A stretch of 5,220 nucleotides of DNA from Tatlockia sp. (GTDB lineage Bacteria; Cyanobacteriota; Cyanobacteriia; Cyanobacteriales; Chroococcidiopsidaceae): assembly GCA_013698215.1 (NCBI GenBank), contig JACCVJ010000280.1:1-5220 (forward strand), in the 5' to 3' direction. The position numbers were made by a program, and so were the translations under genes. The notes under the pieces were generated by a model that was not told the origin of the DNA, made no database searches, and was given only the letters and a program-made list of their open reading frames with translations. Positions 1-5,220 of this stretch are shown here, piece by piece. Position 1 is the stretch's first letter. Each line of letters begins with the position of its first letter.

Positions 1-527
1 CAATAAAGTTTTTTAACATTTAGCCAATTTTTAGATTTATTACCTTGGTTATTATAAATAGCAATAAATAATAATCCACCCTTAGCTACTGGGAAACTAG
101 CATTTGCTAAAGCTTGCCACATTGACCCTGTATGATGTAATACACCCCAAGAATAAACGATGTCAAATTGACCTAAAGATTTAACGTAATCTTCATCTAA
201 AACAGAGTTTTGACTAATAGTCCAACTATCGTCATCAGGAAAGTATCTGCGTTTAAGTTCTTGGGTACAAGCAACCGATTGAGGATCGTAATCAAAAGAA
301 TGTACTGTTGCGCCTAATTGACGCGCTACTAAAGAAAATAAACCACTACCAGAACCAATATCTAAAAAAGTTTTACCCTCTAAACTTTCGACTTCTAACA
401 TTTGTTGTAAAGAAGCTTTTGCTTCAAAGATGCGATCGCTATTTAGTACCAACAAAAAACTCTGCCAATTTTTGCCAAATTCAAAGCGATCGCCTTTTTC
501 TACTTGTCGATCAAAGGTACTAGTCAT
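1..527 (-). CDS. Class I SAM-dependent methyltransferase (3' end beyond the window)
   Basis: My reverse-strand translation gives 175 residues from ATG at 527 and is still open at base 1, so the C-terminus is missing. A Rossmann-type SAM-binding core is visible: motif I FLDIGSGSG at residues 54-62, the acidic strand-2 end FDYDP at 78-82, and a motif IV-like FDIVYSWGVLHH at 121-132 followed by a strand ending GGLLFIAIYN near 150-159. It would transfer a methyl group from S-adenosylmethionine. The acceptor cannot be read from the sequence, but the setting suggests a sugar of a surface glycan or its lipid-linked precursor. The start is well supported: AGGAG lies 5 nt upstream, and the ATG overlaps the TGA of the glycosyltransferase in an ATGA junction, implying translational coupling. 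Two GCGATCGC sites lie inside the gene. The family is certain; the substrate is inference. Confidence 0.9.
   Translation of the reverse strand, partial: MTSTFDRQVEKGDRFEFGKNWQSFLLVLNSDRIFEAKASLQQMLEVESLEGKTFLDIGSGSGLFSLVARQLGATVHSFDYDPQSVACTQELKRRYFPDDDSWTISQNSVLDEDYVKSLGQFDIVYSWGVLHHTGSMWQALANASFPVAKGGLLFIAIYNNQGNKSKNWLNVKKLY
432..439. repeat. HIP1 palindrome GCGATCGC
   Basis: Exact copy of the highly iterated cyanobacterial palindrome, inside the window-edge methyltransferase (codons SDR). Confidence 0.9.
486..493. repeat. HIP1 palindrome GCGATCGC
   Basis: Second exact copy in the same methyltransferase, near its 5' end (codons GDR). Confidence 0.9.
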
Positions 528-1615
528 CCTTTCTCCTGCACAACTTCCGCTAATAATTCTTCCCACATTGGCATAATTTTTTCGATCCCAAACCTGGTAA
601 CTATTTCGGTTGCACAGGTTGATAAATCGTGACGTTTTTGTTCATCTAGTATCAAACTTGCCATAGCTGCGCTTAAAGCTGCTACATTTTCGGGCTGCAC
701 TAGAATACCATCAATCCCATCTCTAATAATTTCTCTTGGCCCGCTAGGACAATCGGTAGCTATAACTGGCAATCCATGCGCCATTGCTTCGCAGAGGGCA
801 TTAGGGAAGCCTTCAAAGCGCGAAGATAGCACAAAGATATCCGCATTGTTAAAAGCAGTCTGGGGCGATTTTACAGTGCCTGGAAACTCCACTCGCTCTT
901 TTAGTTTTAACTTATCGCGCAACGCCTCAAGTTCTGGGCGCAATTCCCCCTCACCGACAATAGTTAATGTCCAATCGGGGTATTGATTGGCGATCTTCGC
1001 AAAAGCTTTGAGTAATAAATCGAACCCTTTTTGAGCAGTCAAACGCCCCATTGCTAAAATTACGCGGCGATTTCTAATTGGCGGCGCTTCTAGAGGTGTA
1101 GCTACCACCGGATTAGGAATAATGCAGCTAGAAAGTTGCAATTGCTGAGAAAAATAATTAACTGCGCCGGGAGTTTGTACTACTATCTTTGCAGCAAAAG
1201 GATACGTCCAGCGCCGCAAGTTATCCCAAATTGAGCCAATCGAATGTAAGGTAGGATCAACTCTTTCCGATACGATAACTTTTAAATCTAGCGATCGCGT
1301 AGCAAGTAAAGTTAGTACATTAGCTTGATCGATAAAACTAATTACTACCTCTGGCTTTAATGAAGCGATTTTTCCTAGCAAAGTTTGAATGCGTTGTAAA
1401 TTATTCCATAAACCTATTACCACGTTAGACGAATCTTGTCTAATATCTAACCCGATAATATTTACCCTTGCGTCGAGTTGATAAAATAACCCTCCATCAT
1501 CAAAAGTCAGTATAGTAATTTCCCATCCTTTCGCCGCCCAATAGTTAGCCATCAAAGACATTACTCGCTCTGCGCCGCCAACTCCCAAAGATGATATAAC
1601 TAAAGTTAATCTCAT
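524..1615 (-). CDS. GT4-family (group 1) glycosyltransferase
   Basis: A complete 363-residue GT-B enzyme of normal length for a GT4 glycosyltransferase. The N-terminal acceptor domain begins with the pattern ISSLGVGGAERV (residues 7-18), typical of GT4 enzymes such as AmsD and PglH that act on undecaprenyl-linked oligosaccharides. The C-terminal nucleotide-sugar domain shows GRLTAQKGFD (190-199), GEGELR (221-226) and the EX7E motif with E268 and E276 within SSRFEGFPNALCEAMA, followed by SGPREII (291-297). It should transfer a sugar from an NDP-sugar, with retention, to a membrane-lipid-linked acceptor on the cytoplasmic face. There is no membrane segment. The ATG at 1615 overlaps the upstream methyltransferase stop by 4 nt (ATGA), and the stop overlaps the next methyltransferase in the same way. 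No Shine-Dalgarno site is apparent, so translation probably depends on coupling. Sugar donor and linkage cannot be assigned. Confidence 0.95.
   Translation of the reverse strand: MRLTLVISSLGVGGAERVMSLMANYWAAKGWEITILTFDDGGLFYQLDARVNIIGLDIRQDSSNVVIGLWNNLQRIQTLLGKIASLKPEVVISFIDQANVLTLLATRSLDLKVIVSERVDPTLHSIGSIWDNLRRWTYPFAAKIVVQTPGAVNYFSQQLQLSSCIIPNPVVATPLEAPPIRNRRVILAMGRLTAQKGFDLLLKAFAKIANQYPDWTLTIVGEGELRPELEALRDKLKLKERVEFPGTVKSPQTAFNNADIFVLSSRFEGFPNALCEAMAHGLPVIATDCPSGPREIIRDGIDGILVQPENVAALSAAMASLILDEQKRHDLSTCATEIVTRFGIEKIMPMWEELLAEVVQEKG
533..537 (-). promoter_or_regulatory. Shine-Dalgarno site of the window-edge methyltransferase
   Basis: On the minus strand AGGAG is followed after 5 nt by the ATG at 527. 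The site lies inside the last codons of the glycosyltransferase gene. It fixes the methyltransferase start and supports reinitiation or coupled translation. Confidence 0.7.
1291..1298. repeat. HIP1 palindrome GCGATCGC
   Basis: Exact copy inside the GT4 glycosyltransferase gene, in the N-terminal domain. Confidence 0.9.
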
Positions 1616-2295
1616 TTTTTAGCCATAAAAAATAAATGTTCTTCGCTGCCGTGTACTCCTAATAGTGACAGAATTTTTTTACCGCAAGAAGTTAAGTTTC
1701 CTTTCCAATTTTTTGACCAAATAGGAAAATAAACTATCTTAATACTTTCTACATCAAAAACTCGGTCAAATACTTGACTTAATTTATAGCGCTGAAAAGA
1801 TTGCAAATGTCCCCAGCGATGAAATACTTTGCCACAACAAGGACAGACTACTTGATTTATTAATAAGTTTTCATTATGGGGTACTGTACCAATTAGCAAC
1901 CCCCCATCTTTTAGTACCCGTTGAATTTCTAATAATCCGAGCTTAATTTGCTCGTCTGACAAATGTTCTAGAACTTCCGAACAAAATACTACATCAAAAA
2001 AAGCATCAGGGTAGGGATTTTTTTCAATGTAGCCAGTTTCGCCGCCAATTCCTAATTCTTTAATTTTAGCGATCGCGCTTTCGCTAGGATCTAAAGTATA
2101 AGTATGCCACTGTGCTTGCTGACATCTCTTTTCTAGCCAGCCATCACCAACCCCAATATTAAGAATTGTTGGCTTGCTTTGCTGAAAATGTGTTCTAATT
2201 TGCTGAAAAAGATATTGCAATCTTGGCTTTGAAGCGGAAAATACTTCTTTGTTTGTTTCTGCTTCAAAATAATTCCATATTTTATCTTGATTCAT
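1612..2295 (-). CDS. Class I SAM-dependent methyltransferase with CPCC insert
   Basis: A complete 227-residue protein from ATG at 2295. A TTG two codons upstream (2301) would also be in frame but is less likely. The SAM-binding core has ILNIGVGDG at residues 44-52 (motif I), TLDPS at 67-71 with D69 as the likely ribose-binding acid, and FCSEVLEHL at 104-112. After the core strand GGLLIGTVP (131-139) comes an insert with CPCC at 151-154 and H159, W161 and H163 in the following turn, which looks like a small metal site or a substrate-lid element. The setting suggests methylation of a sugar in the surface polysaccharide pathway. The start overlaps the end of the flippase gene by 14 nt and the stop overlaps the glycosyltransferase start by 4 nt, so this is the second gene of a coupled operon. 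Methyltransferase fold sure; acceptor unknown. Confidence 0.9.
   Translation of the reverse strand: MNQDKIWNYFEAETNKEVFSASKPRLQYLFQQIRTHFQQSKPTILNIGVGDGWLEKRCQQAQWHTYTLDPSESAIAKIKELGIGGETGYIEKNPYPDAFFDVVFCSEVLEHLSDEQIKLGLLEIQRVLKDGGLLIGTVPHNENLLINQVVCPCCGKVFHRWGHLQSFQRYKLSQVFDRVFDVESIKIVYFPIWSKNWKGNLTSCGKKILSLLGVHGSEEHLFFMAKK
2069..2076. repeat. HIP1 palindrome GCGATCGC
   Basis: Exact copy inside the CPCC methyltransferase, just after motif II. Confidence 0.9.
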
Positions 2296-3631
2296 TGTCA
2301 ACTTTAGGAAAATTATATTTTAAGCATAATAATACAAATCCAAATGAACAAGCATGAACGCAACTTGTAGATAGAGCAATTCCTTCTACTCCTAGCCAAT
2401 CTAAAAAGCTGTAGTTTAACTGAATATTAATTAATAGGTTTAGTGCGGCTGCCCAAATTAAAATGTGATTGAGTCCCATTGAAACTAGCGCCCGAACTAC
2501 TAAAGTTGCCGCAATGTAAAAAGGTATTTGCAAAGCATAAAATGCTTGAATTCTTCCCACCAATTGACTATCAGCGCTAGAGAATTTTCCTTTCTGCAAT
2601 AATAGTTCGACTAAAGGCTGAGAAAAAATTATAAATAATATTGTTAAAGGAATAGTGATTATGAAAATTAGCAATATGTAGCGTTTTAACATACTGCGAA
2701 TTTCAATCCATTGGCGCTCGGCAACCATTTTAGAGAAGTAAGGAATAACTGCTACACTTAATGCCGTCGCCGTTAAATTAATTGGCAGAGCTACAAATTT
2801 AGTTCCGTAATTAAGCGCCGCTACACTACCGGGAGACACTAAAGCTGCCATAGATTGATCGACAATAGTTGTACTAAACATTAAAAATGCTCCGGCTAAA
2901 GTGGGCAAATATTGTTTACCGCAATAACGTAGATGGCGATCCAAACCATGCCATTTAGGTAATAAAAAAAAGCCTTGTTTTTTAAGGATTATACCCAAAA
3001 ATATTATTTCAATAACTGCCCCACAAACAAAGCCTAAAGGCAAAGCAAATATACTTAATTGTTTGTAAGCCAATAAAAAAAATATACTAATTATTGGTGT
3101 ACTAATCGGAGCTATAGCCGCTCCAGCAAAACGCTCTCCAGCATTTAAAATTGCTCCCCAAATAACTGCTACTCCACTAAGCGGTACAATGGGAGAAATT
3201 GCAATTAGTATCTGCTTGGTTAAAGCCAACTTTTCTGGGCTAAATCCTTGGGCAATTAAGGGTAAATAAATAGGTGTTGTAAGCACCATTAAAATTGTTG
3301 TAATTCCCAGGAAACCTAAGCTTAAAACTACAACACTAGACAACAGCTTTTGAGCAGATTGTAAGCCTTCTTGTTCGCGTACCCGAACAAAAACTGGTAT
3401 TAACGCCCCATTAAAAGAATCCGCCAAAACAACAATAAGTAGAGAAGGCACTAACCAAGCAATAAAAAAGGCATCTAGCTCGTCTCCCGTACCAAAACGC
3501 CAAGCAACTACCAATTCTTTGCCTACCGATGCTACTTTAACTAAAACGGTCATTGAAGCAACCGTAAGGGCGGCGTTAAAAATTTGACCGTTAAAAGAAT
3601 TTGTAGTTAATTGCTTCCATTTATTTAAAAT
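2282..3631 (-). CDS. MurJ/Wzx-type lipid-linked oligosaccharide flippase, probable ATT start
   Basis: A polytopic membrane protein of the MVF/MATE-like flippase superfamily, 449 residues if it starts at ATT 3631. Using that numbering, the MurJ-like N-terminal signature GKELVVAWRFG is at 37-47 and DAFFIAWLVPSLL at 53-65. Later family marks are LNYGTKFVALPINLTATALS at 273-292 and LLLQKGKFSSADS at 343-355. Many hydrophobic segments follow one another to the C-terminus. It should move an undecaprenyl-linked glycan across the plasma membrane. Compared by eye with E. coli MurJ, the positions of R18, R24 and R270 carry Lys and that of R52 carries Ile, and the protein is shorter. With its polysaccharide neighbours this favours an EPS repeat-unit (Wzx-like) role over lipid II. 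The ATG at 3553 is often what a gene caller would choose, but it has no Shine-Dalgarno site, and the 26 codons before it read as the expected N-terminus leading into TM1. First gene of the minus-strand operon. Confidence 0.88.
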   Translation of the reverse strand: MLNKWKQLTTNSFNGQIFNAALTVASMTVLVKVASVGKELVVAWRFGTGDELDAFFIAWLVPSLLIVVLADSFNGALIPVFVRVREQEGLQSAQKLLSSVVVLSLGFLGITTILMVLTTPIYLPLIAQGFSPEKLALTKQILIAISPIVPLSGVAVIWGAILNAGERFAGAAIAPISTPIISIFFLLAYKQLSIFALPLGFVCGAVIEIIFLGIILKKQGFFLLPKWHGLDRHLRYCGKQYLPTLAGAFLMFSTTIVDQSMAALVSPGSVAALNYGTKFVALPINLTATALSVAVIPYFSKMVAERQWIEIRSMLKRYILLIFIITIPLTILFIIFSQPLVELLLQKGKFSSADSQLVGRIQAFYALQIPFYIAATLVVRALVSMGLNHILIWAAALNLLINIQLNYSFLDWLGVEGIALSTSCVHACSFGFVLLCLKYNFPKVDNESR

Positions 3632-3672
3632 AAATTGCTCCCTTGCAGTTTTTAATTAATAAATTTTACTGT
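3632..3672. promoter_or_regulatory. Divergent intergenic region between flippase and Wzz-like genes
   Basis: Only 41 bp separate the two proposed starts, and the stretch is strongly AT-rich in its middle (3650-3670). The minus-strand operon and the plus-strand genes diverge from here, so promoters for both must lie here or inside the opposing coding sequences. TAAAAT on the minus strand (3665-3670) could serve as a -10 element, but I find no well-spaced -35 box, so no specific promoter is claimed. Confidence 0.35.
3638..3644 (-). promoter_or_regulatory. Shine-Dalgarno site deciding the flippase start
   Basis: AAGGGAG on the minus strand lies 6 nt before an in-frame ATT codon at 3631-3629. 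There is no in-frame ATG, GTG or TTG between the upstream stop (3658-3656) and the ATG at 3553. The site therefore argues for ATT initiation, as known for infC in other bacteria, or for an ATG changed to ATT. Confidence 0.55.
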
Positions 3673-4217
3673 ATGCTATTTTTGTGTGAGGCAATTGAAA
3701 AGGAGCGGACGTTACACGATATTAAACTTAAATTAACTAAAGCTGAAGAAGTTTCTTTTTCTGATATTATAAAAGTTTTTATTTTAAACGGAAAATTGAT
3801 CGGCATCATTACGGCTTTTTTGTCGCCCCTGGTTATTTGGTTATGCCTACAATCACCTAGAGTGTACCAAAAACAGCTAACTGTAGCCGTCAAGCTCAAG
3901 TTTTTTCCTGGAGTCCAATCCTCGCCACCTTCACGCCTTAGTCAAGTCGGCATAGTACAATCTTTTTTGTTTTCAAATCCCAATGAAGTTCATGCCTTTG
4001 CCTTTGGTTCTCTACAACAAATTAAGCTAGCTCCAACTACTATCAACCCTGTATATACAAACGATCCGCAAAAGATTGATGTGGTATTAAAATCCACTGA
4101 TGCGGAGGCTTTACGTAGGGCAAGTTTGCAAATTGAAAGTCAACTCCTAAAAAAGTTTCAACTACCAGTTCAGGAAATTTTAGCAGTTAATCGCCAAGCT
4201 ACCGAGTTAGACATTGA

Positions 4218-4224
4218 AAAAAAC
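4218..4224 (+). other. A AAA AAC slippery heptamer at the Wzz frame junction
   Basis: The zero-frame codons are GAA AAA AAC, so the heptamer is in the X XXY YYZ phase needed for -1 slippage, and the -1 frame then continues with CAA GTA into the second half of Wzz. The same place is an A7 run, where losing one A from an original A8 would produce the same break. The sequence alone does not decide between these. Confidence 0.6.
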
Positions 4225-4231
4225 AAGTATC

Positions 4232-4244
4232 GGCTCAATTAGCC
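4232..4244 (+). other. Small hairpin 7 nt after the slippery heptamer
   Basis: GGCT pairs with AGCC around the 5-nt loop CAATT. The spacing after the heptamer suits a frameshift stimulator, but a 4-bp stem is weak and can arise by chance. A second AGCC at 4245-4248 offers an alternative pairing. Confidence 0.25.
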
Positions 4245-4463
4245 AGCCAGATAAATCAAATTGGCACAGAAAATCTAGTTAAGCAAGCAGCTTTAAAAAT
4301 ACAGCTTTCCCAGCAAAGGAGTATGCTAGCGGCTTTAGAGTTTGATAAAAAGTATCTCCAGCAAAGAGAGCAACAATTACTTGATTTCACTGCTAAACTA
4401 ATCTCGGTTAAAGTTGTGACCGCATCAGAAATTAAATTAAATCGTTCTCCCCGACAACTAATA

Positions 4464-4471
4464 GCGATCGC
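4464..4471. repeat. HIP1 palindrome GCGATCGC
   Basis: Exact copy inside the second half of the Wzz-like gene, at the start of its C-terminal membrane segment. Confidence 0.9.
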
Positions 4472-4603
4472 CCTTGTTATTAGTTTCCTCGTTGCGATCC
4501 TGGCAACAGCAATTTATCGTCAGTCAAGGCGCGAAAAAGCAGGATCTAATTAAAAACCTCAGGCTAATGAAGATATTTAGCAAATGTGTAAGATAATCCG
4601 TCC

Positions 4604-5203
4604 ATGCCCCAGCAAGTTACCTTTCCGTCTTTATATCGACTAGGACAACTAAGCTTAGATAGTTTTATTGCCTGGTTAGCTTGCACTCTCGCCTTTTGGT
4701 TGCGGTTTGAAGGCTCAATTCCAGACACTCACCACACCTTAGCTTGGACTTTACCCTTAGTTGCCATTTTTGGGCGCTTATTAATCCAAGCTCTTTTTGG
4801 TGTATATCAGCAAGTTTGGCGGTTATTTTGCCCTAAAGATGTTTTGCGGCTATTTTATGCAGCAAGTGTTTACTCGCTGCTGGTGCTAGTAATTACTCGC
4901 TTGTTGATTCCGCGCTTTGTGCCTTTTTATGGCATTCCTTTGGGGGTGGCGGCGATAGACTGGAGCAACAGTTTTTTGGGCTTAGTAGCGTTGAGGTGCT
5001 TGCGTCGTTGGACGTATCACCATCCGCGAAATTCCTCTCCCCCAGTGCGTCGCTATCCGAAGGAGCGAGTATTACTCGTAGGGGCGGGCATGGCTCAATA
5101 CTTTTCGGTTAAGCCCAAAACAGGTAGAGTAAAAGTCGTGCCGAAGAGTGTCAGACCATTCAATGCAATTCAAGAAATTTTCGTTGCTCACACAGGGAAT
5201 TGA
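4604..5203 (+). pseudogene. FlaA1/CapD-type nucleotide-sugar epimerase/dehydratase, truncated N-terminal half
   Basis: Residues 1-162 match the N-terminal part of membrane-bound polysaccharide biosynthesis proteins (FlaA1/CapD/WbpM type). There are four membrane segments at about 15-34, 47-65, 83-103 and 108-130, with the signature AFWLRFEG at 30-37 and FGVYQQVWR at 65-73. Next come a basic linker and the strand RVLLVGAG (155-162), which starts the first nucleotide-binding fold. The family normally continues GAGDAG or GAGEAG. Here, from residue 163 (base 5090), the reading turns into an unrelated tail of 37 residues ending at TGA 5203. The C-terminal SDR domain with its GxxGxxG and Tyr/Lys catalytic residues is absent, while intact relatives are about 600 residues long. 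Such enzymes convert UDP-GlcNAc-type sugars to keto or epimerised forms for glycan synthesis; this copy cannot. ATG 4604 is the only sensible start (in-frame TAA at 4589), without a clear Shine-Dalgarno site, 50 bp after the Wzz-like gene. Confidence 0.85.
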
Positions 5204-5220
5204 ATCGGGGGAAGTGCTAA
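5090..5220. mobile_element. Possible edge of an inserted element breaking the FlaA1/CapD-like gene
   Basis: Sequence from about 5090 shows no similarity to the expected continuation of the interrupted gene, and the change is abrupt within the GAG loop. The most economical explanation is the left end of an insertion sequence whose remainder lies beyond base 5220. A deletion or inversion joint would look the same. No terminal inverted repeat or target duplication can be tested, because only one side is in the window. Confidence 0.4.
5163..5220 (+). CDS. Possible start of an unidentified ORF running off the window
   Basis: From ATG 5163 a frame stays open for 19 codons to the window edge, beginning MQFKKFSLLTQ. 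It lies in the foreign segment and could be the start of a transposase. I do not recognise the sequence, there is no Shine-Dalgarno site, and it is too short for a firm call. Confidence 0.2.
   Translation, partial: MQFKKFSLLTQGIESGEVL

Larger units (their letters stand above)
3673..4553 (+). pseudogene. Wzz-type polysaccharide co-polymerase, split by a -1 frameshift
   Basis: Two pieces in different frames make one recognisable chain-length regulator. The first runs from ATG 3673 to TAG 4240-4242 and gives 189 residues. It holds the Wzz-like lead-in EEVSFSDIIKVF (25-36), a first membrane segment at about 41-60, and the start of the periplasmic part. The second frame is open from 4218 to 4553. 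It continues with a Gln-rich helical region and ends in the typical Wzz C-terminus: a Pro-containing lead NRSPRQ, a second membrane segment LIAIALVISFLVAILATAIY, and a short basic tail. Joined by a -1 shift at 4218-4224, they give about 293 residues with the two-TM topology of the family. Such proteins set polysaccharide chain length in the plasma membrane. Apart from the one-base shift nothing looks damaged, so a recent lesion, a sequencing error or frameshift expression are all possible. The TTG at 3643 is an alternative but unlikely start, and no Shine-Dalgarno site is visible. Confidence 0.75.

Noticed and set aside
308..523. Plus-strand 71-codon open frame
   Set aside because: It is the antisense shadow of the window-edge methyltransferase, whose SAM motifs are clear on the minus strand; the plus-strand frame has no Shine-Dalgarno site and a Lys/Leu-rich sequence of no recognisable type.
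3591..3620. Minus-strand ATG at 3620 as a flippase start or leader peptide
   Set aside because: It is out of frame with the flippase and stops after nine codons; it lies 17 nt from the Shine-Dalgarno site, too far for good use.
3643..3672. TTG at 3643 as the start of the Wzz-like gene
   Set aside because: It would add ten residues with no family similarity and begin inside the Shine-Dalgarno site of the opposite gene; ATG 3673 already precedes the conserved lead-in.
3666..3899. Minus-strand 77-codon open frame
   Set aside because: Antisense to the first half of the Wzz-like gene and overlapping the divergent region; no recognisable domain and no link to the flippase frame.
4554..4603. Possible terminator or promoter between the Wzz-like and FlaA1/CapD-like genes
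   Set aside because: The 50-bp spacer has no stem followed by a T run and no clear -35/-10 pair.
1..5220. tRNA, rRNA, CRISPR arrays or long direct repeats
   Set aside because: None is visible on either strand; the only recurrent motif found is GCGATCGC, which is ordinary for cyanobacteria.

Overview
The window looks like part of a cyanobacterial cell-surface polysaccharide (EPS, capsule or O-antigen-type) gene cluster. The cyanobacterial call rests on five copies of the palindrome GCGATCGC (HIP1) in 5.2 kb, AT-rich DNA, and the Wzx/Wzz/FlaA1-type gene set. No genus can be named from the sequence alone.

Left part, minus strand (transcribed right to left from about 3631 to beyond base 1): four genes that all overlap their neighbours and so form a tight, probably translationally coupled operon. 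In transcription order they are a MurJ/Wzx-type lipid-linked glycan flippase (2282-3631), a class I SAM methyltransferase with a CPCC insert (1612-2295), a GT4 glycosyltransferase (524-1615), and a second SAM methyltransferase cut by the window edge (1-527). The flippase has no ATG at the 5' end of its conserved coding region. A strong Shine-Dalgarno sequence sits 6 nt before an in-frame ATT, so the real start is probably ATT at 3631 rather than the internal ATG at 3553.

Right part, plus strand (from about 3673): a Wzz-type polysaccharide co-polymerase whose two halves lie in different frames, joined by a -1 shift at an A7 run that is also an in-frame A AAA AAC slippery heptamer (4218-4224). 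After a 50-bp spacer comes the membrane N-terminal half of a FlaA1/CapD-type nucleotide-sugar epimerase/dehydratase. It breaks off inside its nucleotide-binding loop at about 5090 and runs into unrelated sequence, probably the edge of an inserted mobile element or another rearrangement.

Taken together, the minus-strand genes would build, methylate and flip a lipid-linked oligosaccharide, while the plus-strand genes would control chain length and supply a modified sugar nucleotide. As read, the chain-length gene is frameshifted and the sugar-modification gene is disrupted, so the plus-strand arm appears to be decaying. The alternative for the Wzz gene is frameshift-dependent expression or a single-base sequencing error. 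I see no RNA genes, CRISPR arrays or convincing terminators.
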